Both the position numbers and the translations under genes were made by a program. A DNA stretch of 58,956 nucleotides. It comes from Guptibacillus hwajinpoensis. Its GTDB lineage: Bacteria; Bacillota; Bacilli; Bacillales; Guptibacillaceae. Shown here in pieces: positions 7,966 to 19,150 of this stretch. The DNA lies in contig NZ_JAIVAE010000018.1 of assembly GCF_020171785.1 (NCBI RefSeq), positions 1-58,956 of the forward strand. Direction: 5' to 3'. Below the pieces are notes generated by a model. The model saw only the letters and a list, made by a program, of their open reading frames with translations, was not told where the DNA came from and searched no databases. Position 1 is the first letter of the stretch. Each line of letters opens with the position of its first letter.

Positions 7966-8837
7966 TAGGAATTCTCCTCTCCCTTCTGCAAAATCGATAA
8001 CGCTGCATCTACCGCTGCTTCAAGTGTAAAAACACTGTGAGGAAGATTTTTAGTAAAACGCTCTTCCAAGCGATGAATGAACTGTACCGTTTCTGGGACA
8101 TCAAGGCTTAGTTTCTTTAAAGCTTCAGGATTTGAAAAAATAGTCTCTGGCCCACCTTGCAGGGCGATGCCACCCTTTTCCATAATTAGAATGTCATCCG
8201 AAAAGCGCGCTGCATCTTCCATGCTGTGAGTGACAAGAATCGTCGTTAACCCCTCTTCTTCATGGAGACGATAAAAGAGATCCATAATCTCGCGTCTTCC
8301 CCGTGGGTCGAGTCCGGCGGTGGGCTCATCTAGTATAAGAATGGATGGTTTCATCGCCAGCACACCCGCAATGGCTACCCGTCTCATTTGGCCGCCACTT
8401 AAATCAAACGGAGAGCGACTAAGATACGATTCATCGAGACCGACCTGTTGAATAAGTCTTGCTGCACGCTTCTTCGCTTCTTCTTCTGGCACACCAAAGT
8501 TTAGCGGGCCAAAAAGAATGTCTTTCTCAATGGTTTCTTCAAAAAGCTGATGTTCGGGATATTGAAAAACAATCCCGACATGTTTTCTCAATGCTTTTAA
8601 CCTTTTCTCTTTTACACCCGCTTGAATTTTAAAGTCGCCAATTTGAATACTACCCTGCGTAGGCTTAAGAAGGCCATTTAAATGCTGAATTAACGTCGAC
8701 TTTCCTGATCCCGTGTGCCCAATAATGGTTTGAAACGTCCCTGATGGAATCGATAGATTTATGTTTGAAAGAGCTTTTCGTTCAAATGGTGTTCCTTTAC
8801 TGTACGAATGCTCTAAACCTTTAATTGTAATGTCCAT
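7965..8837 (-). CDS. ecfA2: ECF transporter ATPase EcfA2
   Basis: A 290-residue ABC ATPase with Walker [10 protein letters not shown], signature LSGGQMRR and Walker [13 protein letters not shown]. It pairs with EcfA1 to power group II ECF vitamin transporters at the membrane. The gene starts inside the end of ecfA1 (25-bp overlap) and ends within the ecfT start, so the three are tightly coupled. Confidence 0.95.
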   Translation of the reverse strand: MDITIKGLEHSYSKGTPFERKALSNINLSIPSGTFQTIIGHTGSGKSTLIQHLNGLLKPTQGSIQIGDFKIQAGVKEKRLKALRKHVGIVFQYPEHQLFEETIEKDILFGPLNFGVPEEEAKKRAARLIQQVGLDESYLSRSPFDLSGGQMRRVAIAGVLAMKPSILILDEPTAGLDPRGRREIMDLFYRLHEEEGLTTILVTHSMEDAARFSDDILIMEKGGIALQGGPETIFSNPEALKKLSLDVPETVQFIHRLEERFTKNLPHSVFTLEAAVDAALSILQKGEENS

Positions 8838-9652
8838 AACTCGTTCACCAATTCCTCCTGAGATAAAGTAAGCCTTGAGAAATCGTATCCTTTCTCACTA
8901 AGTGCTCGCTGCACCTGAAGTGGAAACGGTAGATCTAAACCGATTTGCTCGAGCATGTCCCCTTTTTTAAAAACTTCCACAGGAAGCCCCTCGTCAATAA
9001 CTTCACCTGCATTCATTACTACAAGGCGATCGGCCTGTGCCGCTTCTTCAAGATCATGGGTAATTGAGATAACAGTCATGCCTTCTTCTTCTTTCAGCTT
9101 ACGCATTGTCTGCAACACTTCTTTACGTCCTGCTGGATCAAGCATTGATGTTGCCTCATCTAAAATAACAATTGAAGGCCTTAGTGCAATAATACCAGCA
9201 ATGGCTACACGCTGTTTTTGTCCACCAGAAAGACGATGTGGCTCCTGGTCAAGGTAATCTTCCATTCGGACCTTCAGAACGCTCTCACTGATGCGCTCTA
9301 ACATTAGTTCTCTAGCCATCCCACTATTCTCAAGTCCAAATGCAACATCATCCCGAACAGAAGTGCCGACAAACTGATTATCTGGATTCTGAAAAACGAT
9401 CCCAACTCTTCTTCTAATCTCCCAAATACTTTCCTCATCTCGGCTATTGTACCCTTCAACGAGAACATCACCTTGCTCCGGAAGTTGCAATCCGTTTAAA
9501 AGTTTGGCTAAGGTAGACTTCCCTGACCCATTGTGTCCCACAATGGCTAACCATTCCCCTTTATAAACGGACAGAGACACGTCACGTAACACGTGTGGCT
9601 GATCTTCGTGATATCGAAAGGATACACCTTGAACGGTGATAAGTTCTTCCAT
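8813..9652 (-). CDS. ecfA1: ECF transporter ATPase EcfA1
   Basis: A 279-residue ABC ATPase: Walker A GHNGSGKST, signature LSGGQKQRVAIAG, Walker B IVILDEATSMLD. It is the first gene of the ECF module, immediately downstream of the alpha operon as in many Firmicutes. ATG 9652 follows GGTAGGAGG at 7 nt; the longer frame to 9682 lacks a ribosome binding site. Confidence 0.95.
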   Translation of the reverse strand: MEELITVQGVSFRYHEDQPHVLRDVSLSVYKGEWLAIVGHNGSGKSTLAKLLNGLQLPEQGDVLVEGYNSRDEESIWEIRRRVGIVFQNPDNQFVGTSVRDDVAFGLENSGMARELMLERISESVLKVRMEDYLDQEPHRLSGGQKQRVAIAGIIALRPSIVILDEATSMLDPAGRKEVLQTMRKLKEEEGMTVISITHDLEEAAQADRLVVMNAGEVIDEGLPVEVFKKGDMLEQIGLDLPFPLQVQRALSEKGYDFSRLTLSQEELVNELWTLQLKV

Positions 9653-9702
9653 ACTCGTTCCTCCTACCTCTGCTAAATTCAAGCGGTCATCGCCTCAGAT
9701 AC

Positions 9703-9732
9703 ATAATACTGGTGCGAAAAAAAGGCGGGCAA
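9703..9732 (-). promoter_or_regulatory. Putative ecfA1 promoter
   Basis: Complement: TTGCCC (9727-9732), 18-nt spacer, TATTAT (9703-9708). The -35 overlaps the last terminator-like hairpin before ecfA1. Three preceding hairpins argue that ecfA1 needs its own promoter. Confidence 0.4.
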
Positions 9733-9742
9733 CCAAACCGCC
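9717..9742 (-). terminator. Third terminator-like hairpin after rplQ
   Basis: Complement: GGCGG, loop TTTGGTTGC, CCGCC, followed by seven Ts. Short but GC-only stem with a clean T tract. Confidence 0.6.
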
Positions 9743-9799
9743 ACTTTTTCCTATCAGCATATCGATTGTGGCAACGCCTCTAGAAATGCTTAATCCTAT

Positions 9800-9827
9800 A
9801 AAAAAAGCCCGGCATCTGCCAGGCTTT
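9800..9827 (-). terminator. Second terminator after rplQ (strongest)
   Basis: Complement: AAAGCCTGGCA, loop GA, TGCCGGGCTTT continuing into a T tract. A canonical intrinsic terminator about 125 nt past the rplQ stop. Confidence 0.85.
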
Positions 9828-9887
9828 CTTTAATGGCTAGCAGCATGCAACCACTTGAAGATGTGCGTTTAAACAAAAAAACGCACG

Positions 9888-9939
9888 AAAAAAGGGCATA
9901 GAATCAGTATCCAATGTCGAGATCCTGTCCCGCCCTTTT
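9888..9939 (-). terminator. First terminator-like hairpin after rplQ
   Basis: Complement: AAAAGGGC pairs with GCCCTTTT and runs into TTTT. The large loop contains a second possible stem (AGGATC with GATTCT). A further hairpin without a T tract, GTGCGTTT / AAACGCAC, follows at 9863-9886. Confidence 0.6.
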
Positions 9940-9952
9940 AATCAAGTGCGTC

Positions 9953-10315
9953 TTATACTAGCTCGATGATAACCATTTCAGCACCGTCACCGCGGCGTGG
10001 TCCAAGTTTACGGATACGAGAGTAACCGCCTTGACGCTCTGCATAACGAGGAGCGATATCGCTGAATAGCTTTTGAACTGCATCTTGACCGCTTTCTTGA
10101 TCCGCTACTTCGTTACGGATGAAAGAAGCTGCTTGACGACGTGCGTGAAGATCCCCGCGTTTACCAAGCGTAATCATTTTGTCGATGAAAGAACGAAGCT
10201 CTTTCGCCTTCGATTCTGTCGTTTCAATACGTTCATTGATGATCAAATCTGTAACAAGGTCACGGAATAGCGCTTTACGCGTATCACTCGTACGACCTAA
10301 CTTTTGGTATGCCAT
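9953..10315 (-). CDS. rplQ: 50S ribosomal protein L17
   Basis: A 120-residue L17: [20 protein letters not shown] at the N-terminus, then [20 protein letters not shown]. Bacterial L17 lines the polypeptide exit tunnel. It is the last gene of the S10-spc-alpha super-operon and is followed by several terminators. Confidence 0.98.
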   Translation of the reverse strand: MAYQKLGRTSDTRKALFRDLVTDLIINERIETTESKAKELRSFIDKMITLGKRGDLHARRQAASFIRNEVADQESGQDAVQKLFSDIAPRYAERQGGYSRIRKLGPRRGDGAEMVIIELV

Positions 10316-10361
10316 GAAGTATTCCCTCCTTTGTTGTTTATAAAATCAACAACTTAAATAT

Positions 10362-11306
10362 CTATTCTTCGTTACGAAGTCCAAGTCCAAGCTCTTCAAG
10401 CTTCTCTTGTACCTCTTCAAGTGATTTACGTCCAAGGTTACGAACTTTCATCATGTCTTCTTCAGACTTCTGAGTTAGTTCTTGAACAGTATTAATGCCA
10501 GCACGCTTCAGGCAGTTATATGAACGAACTGAGAGATCGAGCTCTTCGATAGTCATCTCAAGCACTTTCTCTTTTTGATCCTCTTCTTTTTCGACCATGA
10601 TTTCAGCATTTTGTGCCTGATCTGTTAAGCCTACAAAGATGTTTAAATGCTCATTTAAAATCTTTGCACCTAGCGAAACAGCTTCTTCAGGACGAATGCT
10701 TCCATCTGTCCAAACATCAAGGGTTAGTTTGTCATAATTAGTTACCTGGCCAACGCGAGTGTTTTCAACCTGGTAGTTAACACGAGAAACAGGAGTGAAG
10801 ATCGAGTCAACCGGAATCACACCGATTGGCTGTTCATCATTTTTGTTTCCTTCCGCTTGTACATAGCCTCTTCCGCGAATTGCAGTAACTCGCATTTGGA
10901 AACGTGCATTTGCAGAAAGGGTAGCAATATGAAGGTCAGGGTTTAAGATCTCCACGTCGCTGTCATGAGTAATATCTCCAGCTGTTACCGTACCTGGGCC
11001 TTGCACATCAACTACTAGTGTTTTCTCTTCTTCAGAGTAAACTTTCATAGCCAATTTCTTAAGATTAAGAATGACAGTTGTTACATCTTCATGTACGCCT
11101 TCAATCGTAGAGAACTCGTGAAGTACTCCTTCAATTTGTACAGATGTAACAGCAGCACCAGGTAGTGAAGATAACAGGATACGACGAAGGGAATTACCCA
11201 GGGTAGTTCCATAACCACGCTCTAATGGTTCTACAACAAACTTTCCGTATTTAGCATCCTCGTTGATAGCTACCGCTTCAATTTTTGGCTTTTCGATTTC
11301 GATCAT
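10362..11306 (-). CDS. rpoA: RNA polymerase alpha subunit
   Basis: A 314-residue alpha subunit: N-terminal assembly domain (about 1-230, including [20 protein letters not shown], which binds beta and beta') and a C-terminal domain with [20 protein letters not shown] that contacts promoter UP elements and activators. It follows rpsK after an unusually long 245-bp gap containing hairpins and precedes rplQ by 46 bp. Confidence 0.98.
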   Translation of the reverse strand: MIEIEKPKIEAVAINEDAKYGKFVVEPLERGYGTTLGNSLRRILLSSLPGAAVTSVQIEGVLHEFSTIEGVHEDVTTVILNLKKLAMKVYSEEEKTLVVDVQGPGTVTAGDITHDSDVEILNPDLHIATLSANARFQMRVTAIRGRGYVQAEGNKNDEQPIGVIPVDSIFTPVSRVNYQVENTRVGQVTNYDKLTLDVWTDGSIRPEEAVSLGAKILNEHLNIFVGLTDQAQNAEIMVEKEEDQKEKVLEMTIEELDLSVRSYNCLKRAGINTVQELTQKSEEDMMKVRNLGRKSLEEVQEKLEELGLGLRNEE

Positions 11307-11337
11307 CCAACAAACCCTCCTTCAAAACGTCGAACTT

Positions 11338-11360
11338 CGGTTAGACATGCTGTCTAACCG
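11338..11360 (-). other. Perfect hairpin just upstream of rpoA
   Basis: A 10-bp perfect stem (CGGTTAGACA and its complement) with a 3-nt loop, extendable by one pair on each side. It lies about 20 nt before the rpoA ribosome binding site and has no T tract. Possible leader, processing or mRNA-stability element. Confidence 0.6.
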
Positions 11361-11492
11361 AATAATCCCCTTAGGCGGTCAAAATACCAACAACCTAATT
11401 ATGATTCGTCAACCGTCAACAATTTATACATTATCATTATTGACATGTTCATCAATTGTATACCGATAGATTGAATCTTTCCATAAGAGATT

Positions 11493-11540
11493 GTTCAAAA
11501 CCAGGCATTCTCCCGAAGGGGAATATCTACGTTTTTGAAC
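11493..11540 (-). other. Two-part hairpin after the rpsK stop
   Basis: Complement: outer stem GTTCAAAA / TTTTGAAC, internal loop, and inner stem ATTCCCC-TTCG-GGAGAAT with a UUCG tetraloop (one mismatch). It begins 11 nt past the rpsK stop. No T tract follows, so it looks more like a processing or stabilising element than a terminator. Confidence 0.6.
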
Positions 11541-11551
11541 TCTCTACTACC

Positions 11552-11947
11552 TTAGACTCTACGACGTTTTGGTGGACGGCAGCCGTTATGAGGTACTGGA
11601 GTTACGTCACGGATCGCAGTAACTTCTAGACCTACAGCTTGAAGTGCACGGATAGCAGCTTCACGACCAGCTCCAGGGCCTTTAACAGAAACTTCTACAG
11701 TTTTCATGCCATGCTCCTGTGCAGTTTTACCTGCAGTTTCAGCAGCCATTTGAGCAGCGAATGGAGTTGACTTACGAGAACCTTTGAAGCCCATGTTACC
11801 GGAAGTTGCCCAAGAAATCGCATTTCCGTGAGTGTCAGTAATCGTAATAATAGTGTTGTTAAAAGTAGAACGGATATGAGCTACTCCACTCTCAACATTC
11901 TTTTTCACGCGCTTTTTGCGCGTATTTGCTTTACGTTGTTTAGCCAT
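11552..11947 (-). CDS. rpsK: 30S ribosomal protein S11
   Basis: A 131-residue S11: [38 protein letters not shown] and the C-terminal [15 protein letters not shown]. It lies in the platform of the 30S subunit near the E-site mRNA. It is 16 bp downstream of rpsM and upstream of rpoA. Confidence 0.98.
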   Translation of the reverse strand: MAKQRKANTRKKRVKKNVESGVAHIRSTFNNTIITITDTHGNAISWATSGNMGFKGSRKSTPFAAQMAAETAGKTAQEHGMKTVEVSVKGPGAGREAAIRALQAVGLEVTAIRDVTPVPHNGCRPPKRRRV

Positions 11948-11963
11948 TTGTTAATTACCTCCC

Positions 11964-12329
11964 TTACTTCTTCTTGTTAGCTACTGTACGGCGAGGGCCT
12001 TTACGAGTACGAGAGTTGTTCTTCGTATGTTGACCTCGGACAGGAAGACCACGACGGTGGCGGATACCACGATAAGAACCGATTTCGATTAGACGTTTAA
12101 TGTTAAGTGAGATTTCACGACGAAGATCACCCTCAACTTTAATTTTGTCTACTACTTCACGGATTTTTCCGAGCTCTTCTTCAGTTAAGTCGCGTACACG
12201 AGTGTCTTCAGAAACACCAGCGTCAACTAGAACTTGTTTCGCAGTTGTTTTACCGATTCCATAAACGTAAGTTAACGCGATTACGATGCGCTTTTCGCGT
12301 GGAACATCAATACCAGCAATACGTGCCAT
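11964..12329 (-). CDS. rpsM: 30S ribosomal protein S13
   Basis: A 121-residue S13: [29 protein letters not shown], and the basic tail [17 protein letters not shown] that reaches the P site. It follows rpmJ in the usual alpha-operon order. Confidence 0.98.
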   Translation of the reverse strand: MARIAGIDVPREKRIVIALTYVYGIGKTTAKQVLVDAGVSEDTRVRDLTEEELGKIREVVDKIKVEGDLRREISLNIKRLIEIGSYRGIRHRRGLPVRGQHTKNNSRTRKGPRRTVANKKK

Positions 12330-12350
12330 TACGTTGCACCTCCTTATATA

Positions 12351-12491
<141 letters not shown>

Positions 12492-12499
12492 TTAATTTC

Positions 12500-12718
12500 T
12501 TATTTATAACGATACGTGATACGTCCACGTGATAGGTCGTATGGAGAAAGCTCAACAGTTACTTTGTCACCTGGTAAAATACGAATGTAATGCATGCGTA
12601 TCTTTCCGGATACGTGAGCAAGAATCTTATGACCGTTTTCGAGTTCTACTCGAAACATTGCATTCGGTAGAGGTTCGATAACCGTGCCTTCCATTTCAAT
12701 TACTTCTTCTTTAGCCAT
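12500..12718 (-). CDS. infA: Translation initiation factor IF-1
   Basis: A 72-residue single OB-fold (S1-like) protein: [39 protein letters not shown], and [14 protein letters not shown] at the end. It binds the 30S A site during initiation. The start overlaps the end of the upstream KOW gene by 8 bp. Confidence 0.98.
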   Translation of the reverse strand: MAKEEVIEMEGTVIEPLPNAMFRVELENGHKILAHVSGKIRMHYIRILPGDKVTVELSPYDLSRGRITYRYK

Positions 12719-13031
12719 CTACTTGCTCTCCCTCCTTTAAATCAATGACGTGTTCACTCAAATACTTTGAGATCGCGAAACGTAGCTTGCCATTTGTGAC
12801 ACGGCCCGTTTCTTCAAGACTTCGCTTTACCTCAGGAGATATATACTCTACCAGCTCAAGGTGTGCGAGGTTCTTCCGCTTAGGGCGATCAAACTTTCGT
12901 TTATCTCCGTCCGCTAGGAAAACATAACGTTCATCTACAATCCCTACAATCACGCTATATTGATCAGCGTCTCTTCCCCGTTTATTCCGAGCGATCTGAC
13001 CGATCTCGGGAACGGTATCCGACTCTTTCAC
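12711..13031 (-). CDS. KOW-like RNA-binding protein, L14e-type (YbzG-like)
   Basis: A 106-residue protein between map and infA. It contains an N-terminal KOW/L14e-like stretch ([20 protein letters not shown], then [20 protein letters not shown]) and a charged helical C-terminal part. The spot and N-terminal sequence correspond to Bacillus YbzG, a small uncharacterised putative ribosome-associated RNA-binding protein. Start GTG 13031 follows AAGGTGATG. Likely translated with map and infA; function unproven. Confidence 0.8.
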   Translation of the reverse strand: MKESDTVPEIGQIARNKRGRDADQYSVIVGIVDERYVFLADGDKRKFDRPKRKNLAHLELVEYISPEVKRSLEETGRVTNGKLRFAISKYLSEHVIDLKEGEQVDG

Positions 13032-13047
13032 GAACCATCACCTTCAC

Positions 13048-13793
13048 TTAGGCCTTTGTTAGTATTTCATATCCTTCTTCCGTAACGGCAATCGTGTGCT
13101 CGAAATGAGCGCAGTTCTTACCGTCAGTTGTTACTACAGTCCAATTATCCGAAAGTGTTCGAACGTAGCGAGAGCCCATATTCACCATTGGCTCTACCGC
13201 AAGGACCATCCCCTGCTTAAGCCGCGGCCCTTTTCCTGGAGGACCGTAATGGGGAATTTGAGGATCTTCATGAAGGTCCTGACCTACACCATGACCAACA
13301 TATTCTCGTACAATCGAAAAACCCTCAGCTTCGGCATATGCTTGGATCGCATGAGAGATATCTGAAAGCCTCCTACCAGCCTTCGCCTCATCCAATCCTT
13401 TATATAACGATTCCTCGGTAACTTTTAACAACCGTTCGTCTTTTTCTGAGATAGTGCCAACAGGATAGGTCCATGCTGAATCTCCATGATAACCGTTATA
13501 CTTAGCACCAATGTCGATGCTAATTATATCTCCTTCCGCCAACACGCGATCCCCTGGAATACCATGTACAAGCTCTTCATTAACTGAAGCGCATATACTT
13601 CCAGTAAATCCATTGTAACCCTTAAAGGAAGGAATTGCACCAAGCTGACGAATAAACCGATCGGCAATCGTATCCAGCTCTTTTGTCGTAACTCCAGGCT
13701 TGATTTGCTTCTGTAGTTCTTGATGTGTTAACGCGACAATTCTGCCTGCTTCTCGCATAATATCAAGTTCACGAGGAGTCTTGCAAATAATCA

Positions 13794-13794
<1 letters not shown>
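13048..13794 (-). CDS. map: Methionine aminopeptidase, type I
   Basis: A 248-residue enzyme removing the initiator Met from nascent proteins. The metal ligands of the pita-bread fold are visible: Asp in [17 protein letters not shown], His in [12 protein letters not shown], Glu in VEPMVNMG and Glu in HFEHTIAV. The start overlaps the adk stop (TAATG), so the two are coupled. Confidence 0.97.
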
Positions 13795-14444
<650 letters not shown>

Positions 14445-14470
14445 CTAATCCCTCCGCACGTCACCCAATC

Positions 14471-14512
14471 GAGGATGAAGGAGGGGAAGAAAGTTCTTCC
14501 CAATTTATCCTC
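14471..14512 (-). other. Hairpin spanning the secY stop codon
   Basis: Complement: outer stem GAGGAT / ATCCTC and inner stem GGGAAGA-ACTT-TCTTCCC. It begins within the secY stop and ends before the adk ribosome binding site. No T tract; possibly mRNA processing. Confidence 0.45.
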
Positions 14513-15806
14513 AAGATTTAATAAAGCCTTTATAATGACGTTTAATTAATTGACTTTCAATTTGCTTCATCGTATCAAGCGCTACCCCAACAACGATCAG
14601 CAAGCTTGTTCCGCCGATTTGCAGCGTCTGCGGCAGTCCTGCTACGGTTGTGAAAAATACCGGAATAATCGATATAACAGCAAGGAAAAGTGCTCCTACA
14701 AACGTTAAACGGTAGAGAATACGAGTAATGTACGTTTCCGTTGCATTACCCGGACGAATACCAGGAATGTATCCACCCTGTTTCTTCAGATTCTCAGCCA
14801 TCTTCTCCGGATTAACCTGGACGAACGTATAGAAATACGTAAATCCAATGATGAGTAACGCATACACGACCATACCAATAGGTTGTGTATAGTCAAACAC
14901 CCTGATGATCCATTCCGTTACCGTATTATCTCCGAACAACCTGGCGATCGTTGGTGGAGTAATGATCAGTGATATCGCAAAGATAACTGGAATAACACCT
15001 GCTGCATTAACTTTAATCGGTAAGTGAGTGGATTGACCACCTACTTGTCTGCGGTTAACAGTTCGTTTTGCATATTGAATTGGAATTTTGCGAAGACCTT
15101 GTTGAACAAAGATAACAGCAACAACAATTGCAAGTGCTGCAAGTGCAATAATTGCAAGAGTGACGATGTTAATGAACAACTCATCCTGAGAACCCTCAAA
15201 CATCTGAGCGTAAAGCTGATTAAGCCCTGGAGGAATTGCAGCTACAATCCCAGCAAAGATTATTATTGAGATTCCATTTCCAACACCTTTTGCTGTGATC
15301 TGTTCGCCTAACCACATCAAAAAAGCCGTTCCGGCTGTTAAAACTAGAGAAATATTTAGATACGTTAGTACACCGGGATTACTAATCAACTGACCACCAA
15401 CAATATTGTTAAACCCGATGGAAAGACCAATACCCTGAACAAGTCCAAGTACAATCGTTCCATAACGAGTAACTTGTGTTAGCTTTTTACGTCCGGCTTC
15501 TCCTTGTTTAGACCATTCGGTAAACTTCGGAACAACGTCCATTTGCAAAAGCTGCACAATGATAGAAGCAGTGATATAAGGCATAATTCCCATGGCAAAG
15601 ATGGAGAAGTTTTGCAACGCTCCACCGCCAAAGGTGTTGAGAACTCCGAAGAGACTCATTTGATCTTGGAATTGTAATACATCTCTGTTCACACCAGGAA
15701 CCGGTATGAATGTTCCGATTCGGAACACGACAAGCATGAGTAGGGTGAAGATAATCTTGTTTCTAATATCACCTACGCGCATAATGTTGGAGATTGCTTG
15801 GAACAT
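14511..15806 (-). CDS. secY: Preprotein translocase subunit SecY
   Basis: A 431-residue channel protein with ten predicted transmembrane helices. Recognisable blocks are FIPVPGVNR near residue 32, the plug-region FGGGALQNFSIFAMGIMPYI, and the cytoplasmic loop RPGNATETYITRILYRLTF. It forms the SecYEG translocon with SecE, which is also in this window. The ATG overlaps the rplO stop. Confidence 0.98.
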   Translation of the reverse strand: MFQAISNIMRVGDIRNKIIFTLLMLVVFRIGTFIPVPGVNRDVLQFQDQMSLFGVLNTFGGGALQNFSIFAMGIMPYITASIIVQLLQMDVVPKFTEWSKQGEAGRKKLTQVTRYGTIVLGLVQGIGLSIGFNNIVGGQLISNPGVLTYLNISLVLTAGTAFLMWLGEQITAKGVGNGISIIIFAGIVAAIPPGLNQLYAQMFEGSQDELFINIVTLAIIALAALAIVVAVIFVQQGLRKIPIQYAKRTVNRRQVGGQSTHLPIKVNAAGVIPVIFAISLIITPPTIARLFGDNTVTEWIIRVFDYTQPIGMVVYALLIIGFTYFYTFVQVNPEKMAENLKKQGGYIPGIRPGNATETYITRILYRLTFVGALFLAVISIIPVFFTTVAGLPQTLQIGGTSLLIVVGVALDTMKQIESQLIKRHYKGFIKS

Positions 15807-16246
15807 TAGATCACCTCAGTATTTCCGCCTGCCGCTTCAATCGCCTCTTTTGCAGAAGCAGAGAACTTGTGGGCTTTCACGGTAAGCTTTTTCTCAAGCT
15901 TACCATTACCTAGAATCTTAATTCCAGCTTTTTCTTTGCTAACTACGCCAGATTCTAAAAGAAGTTCTGGAGAAACTTCAGTTCCATCTTCAAAACGGTT
16001 CAACGAATCAAGATTAACAATCGCGAACTCTTTACGGTTCATGTTTGTAAATCCACGTTTCGGTAGACGTTTGAAGATTGGAAGTTGTCCTCCTTCGAAA
16101 CCGACGCGTACACCGCCGCCAGAACGAGCTTTTTGACCTTTTTGACCACGGCCAGATGTCTTACCGTTACCAGTAGCAATACCGCGACCAAGTCTGTTGC
16201 GTTCTTTACGAGAACCTTCAGATGGTTTTAGTTCGTGTAGTTTCAT
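15806..16246 (-). CDS. rplO: 50S ribosomal protein L15
   Basis: A 146-residue L15: [20 protein letters not shown], the [16 protein letters not shown] glycine-rich segment, and a C-terminal domain. ATG 16246 is preferred to GTG 16255 because GAGGAGGTG precedes it at 6 nt. The gene is coupled to secY. Confidence 0.98.
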   Translation of the reverse strand: MKLHELKPSEGSRKERNRLGRGIATGNGKTSGRGQKGQKARSGGGVRVGFEGGQLPIFKRLPKRGFTNMNRKEFAIVNLDSLNRFEDGTEVSPELLLESGVVSKEKAGIKILGNGKLEKKLTVKAHKFSASAKEAIEAAGGNTEVI

Positions 16247-16275
16247 TGTGGGCACCTCCTCAATGTATAGATTTT

Positions 16276-16464
16276 TTATGCATCAATTTCGTTAACAGTT
16301 ACAAGGTGAGATACCTTGTTGATCATACCGCGAATCGCAGGATTGTCGTTATGAACAACCGTGTGATGCATTTTCTTAAGTCCAAGTGTTTTTACCGTCA
16401 CGCGTTGGTCTTGAGGGCGACCAATCACACTACGTGTGAGGGTGATTTCTAATTGCTTAGCCAT
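16276..16464 (-). CDS. rpmD: 50S ribosomal protein L30
   Basis: A 62-residue L30: [20 protein letters not shown] and [20 protein letters not shown]. Typical length and position between rpsE and rplO. Confidence 0.98.
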   Translation of the reverse strand: MAKQLEITLTRSVIGRPQDQRVTVKTLGLKKMHHTVVHNDNPAIRGMINKVSHLVTVNEIDA

Positions 16465-16478
16465 CTAATTTCCCTCCC

Positions 16479-16979
16479 TTAACCTAGTAGCTCTTCTACA
16501 GATTTTCCACGAAGCTTCGCCACGTCTTCAGCGCGCTTAAGGTTTTCAAGGCCATTAAGAGTTGCACGCACCATGTTAATCGGATTGTTAGATCCAAGAG
16601 ACTTCGATAGAATGTCACCTACACCAGCAAGTTCAAGTACCGCACGAACGGGTCCGCCAGCGATAACTCCAGTACCTTCAGAAGCAGGCTTCAATAGTAC
16701 GTTACCAGCTCCAAAGTGACCTGTGATTTGGTGAGGGATTGTAGTTCCTACAACAGGAACAGTAATTAAGTTCTTTTTCGCATCTTCAATAGCTTTGCGA
16801 ATAGCTTCAGGAACTTCCTGTGCTTTACCAGTTCCGAATCCAACGTGACCGTTTTTATCTCCGACAACTACGATTGCTGCGAAGCGGAAACGACGTCCAC
16901 CTTTAACAACTTTCGCTACGCGGTTAACGGTAACTACGCGTTCTTCAAGTTCTAGTTTGTTAGCATCAATGCTAGGCAT
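16479..16979 (-). CDS. rpsE: 30S ribosomal protein S5
   Basis: A 166-residue S5 with the RNA-binding block [20 protein letters not shown] and the conserved [19 protein letters not shown]. It lies at the mRNA entry channel. The VKGGRRF loop, where spectinomycin resistance changes occur in other bacteria, looks like the normal sequence. Confidence 0.98.
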   Translation of the reverse strand: MPSIDANKLELEERVVTVNRVAKVVKGGRRFRFAAIVVVGDKNGHVGFGTGKAQEVPEAIRKAIEDAKKNLITVPVVGTTIPHQITGHFGAGNVLLKPASEGTGVIAGGPVRAVLELAGVGDILSKSLGSNNPINMVRATLNGLENLKRAEDVAKLRGKSVEELLG

Positions 16980-16997
16980 GAGTTAACCTCCTTTTTA

Positions 16998-17360
16998 TTA
17001 AAATTTCAGTCCTGCTTCACGCGCTGCGTCTGCAAGAGCTTTTACACGTCCGTGATAGAGGTATCCTCCGCGGTCGAAAACCACTTCTGAATAACCTGCT
17101 TCAACAGCACGCTTTGCGATAGCTTCTCCGACTTTCACAGCTGCTTCTGTGTTACCGCCGTGTTCAACGTCAATTCCTTGTTCCATACTTGAAGCTCCAA
17201 CGATTGTAACACCTTTAGTGTCATCGATAAGCTGAGCATAGATGTTCTTGTTAGAACGGAATACGTTTAGACGCGGACGTTCAGTAGTGCCGGTAACTGT
17301 GCGGCGTACGCGAGCGTGTCTTTTTTGACGCGCTTTGTTTTTATCGGCCTTAGTGATCAT
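16998..17360 (-). CDS. rplR: 50S ribosomal protein L18
   Basis: A 120-residue L18 (5S rRNA binding): [20 protein letters not shown] near the start and [20 protein letters not shown] near the end. It lies between rplF and rpsE in the spc order. Confidence 0.98.
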   Translation of the reverse strand: MITKADKNKARQKRHARVRRTVTGTTERPRLNVFRSNKNIYAQLIDDTKGVTIVGASSMEQGIDVEHGGNTEAAVKVGEAIAKRAVEAGYSEVVFDRGGYLYHGRVKALADAAREAGLKF

Positions 17361-17391
17361 TAAACGTCACTCCTTTCCGCTAGGTTTTTAC

Positions 17392-17928
17392 CTATTTACC
17401 TGTTTTACCTTCTTTACGACGTACATATTCGCCTTCGTAACGAATTCCTTTGCCTTTGTAAGGTTCTGGAGTACGTACTGAACGGATGTTTGCTGCAACA
17501 GCTCCAACTCGTTCTTTATCAATACCTTTAACAACAACTTTAGTGTTAGAAGGTACTTCAATTTCAATGCCTTCTTCAGGTACCATCTCAACTGGGTGAG
17601 AGTACCCTACGTTAAGGATTAATTTTTGACCAGATTTACTTGCACGGTAACCAACACCGATGATTTCAAGACCTTTTTCAAAGCCTTTAGTCACACCTTC
17701 AACCATGTTAGCGATCAGGCTGCGAGTAGTTCCGTGAAGTGCACGGTGCTCTTTATGATCAGAAGGACGAGCTACAGTTAGCACGTTCTCTTCAATGTTT
17801 ACTTTGATATCAGGGCTGAATGAACGAGAAAGTTCCCCTTTAGGTCCTTTGATCGTTACAACGTCTCCTTTGATATCGATTGTTACATCACTTGGGATTT
17901 CAATCGGTTTAAGTCCGACACGTGACAT
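17392..17928 (-). CDS. rplF: 50S ribosomal protein L6
   Basis: A 178-residue L6: [17 protein letters not shown] at the start and [20 protein letters not shown] near the end. L6 sits near the factor-binding region and the sarcin-ricin loop. Confidence 0.98.
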   Translation of the reverse strand: MSRVGLKPIEIPSDVTIDIKGDVVTIKGPKGELSRSFSPDIKVNIEENVLTVARPSDHKEHRALHGTTRSLIANMVEGVTKGFEKGLEIIGVGYRASKSGQKLILNVGYSHPVEMVPEEGIEIEVPSNTKVVVKGIDKERVGAVAANIRSVRTPEPYKGKGIRYEGEYVRRKEGKTGK

Positions 17929-17955
17929 ATTGACACCTCCATTCTGCTTTAAGAA

Positions 17956-18354
17956 TTACCAAACGTACGCTAGAACTTCTCCGCCTACTTGCTGTTGACG
18001 AGCTTCTTTGTCCGTCATAATTCCTTTAGAAGTAGAAACAAGAGCGATTCCTAAGCCGCCAAGTACGCGAGGTACTTCGTCTGCTTTAGCGTATACGCGA
18101 AGACCAGGTTTACTGATTCGCTTTAATCCAGTGATAACGCGTTCGTTATTTGAACCGTACTTTAAGAAGATACGGATGATTCCTTGTTTGTTGTCTTCGA
18201 TCATTTCAACATCACGTACAAAACCTTCACGTTTGAGGATTTCAGCGATGTTTCTTTTCGAATTCGATGCAGGCAACTCTAGTTTTTCGTGGCGAACCGT
18301 GTTCGCATTACGAATTCTTGTAAGCATATCTGCAATTGGATCAGTCATGACCAT
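17956..18354 (-). CDS. rpsH: 30S ribosomal protein S8
   Basis: A 132-residue S8: [18 protein letters not shown] at the start and [13 protein letters not shown] near the end. S8 binds helix 21 of 16S rRNA. The start is the MVM form shared with B. subtilis, with GGAGG upstream. Confidence 0.98.
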   Translation of the reverse strand: MVMTDPIADMLTRIRNANTVRHEKLELPASNSKRNIAEILKREGFVRDVEMIEDNKQGIIRIFLKYGSNNERVITGLKRISKPGLRVYAKADEVPRVLGGLGIALVSTSKGIMTDKEARQQQVGGEVLAYVW

Positions 18355-18383
18355 TAGTAATTACCTCCTTCCCTATTTCGGGT

Positions 18384-18581
<198 letters not shown>

Positions 18582-18585
18582 TTAC

Positions 18586-19125
18586 TTACTTTTGAAATGG
18601 CATACCTAGGTTAGTCAACATTTCACGGCTCTCTTCGTCCGTATTAGCTGTTGTTACGATAACGATGTCCATTCCGCGTACTTTATTCACTTTATCGTAA
18701 TCAATTTCAGGGAAAATCAACTGTTCTTTAATACCGAGTGTGTAGTTACCACGACCGTCGAATGCTTTCTTAGACACACCTCTGAAATCACGTACACGTG
18801 GAAGTGATACAGAAATAAGTTTGTCTAGGAATTCAAACATACGTGTGCCGCGCAAAGTAACTTTTGCACCAATTGGCATATCTTCACGAAGCTTAAAGCC
18901 AGCGATAGACTTCTTCGCACGAGTAATTAGTGGTTTTTGACCTGAGATTAACTCAAGCTCCTCAACAGCTGTATCAAGAGCTTTCGGGTTCTGTACAGCG
19001 TCACCAACACCCATGTTGATTACGATTTTATCAAGTTTTGGAACTTCCATAACAGAGGAATAATTAAATTTCTCCATCAATGCAGGTTTAGTTTCATTTT
19101 GATACTTTTCTTGGAAACGATTCAT
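18586..19125 (-). CDS. rplE: 50S ribosomal protein L5
   Basis: A 179-residue L5 (5S rRNA binding, central protuberance): [36 protein letters not shown] and [20 protein letters not shown]. Standard spc order. Confidence 0.98.
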   Translation of the reverse strand: MNRFQEKYQNETKPALMEKFNYSSVMEVPKLDKIVINMGVGDAVQNPKALDTAVEELELISGQKPLITRAKKSIAGFKLREDMPIGAKVTLRGTRMFEFLDKLISVSLPRVRDFRGVSKKAFDGRGNYTLGIKEQLIFPEIDYDKVNKVRGMDIVIVTTANTDEESREMLTNLGMPFQK

Positions 19126-19150
19126 CGGATTGACCTCCTTTCGCTACGAA

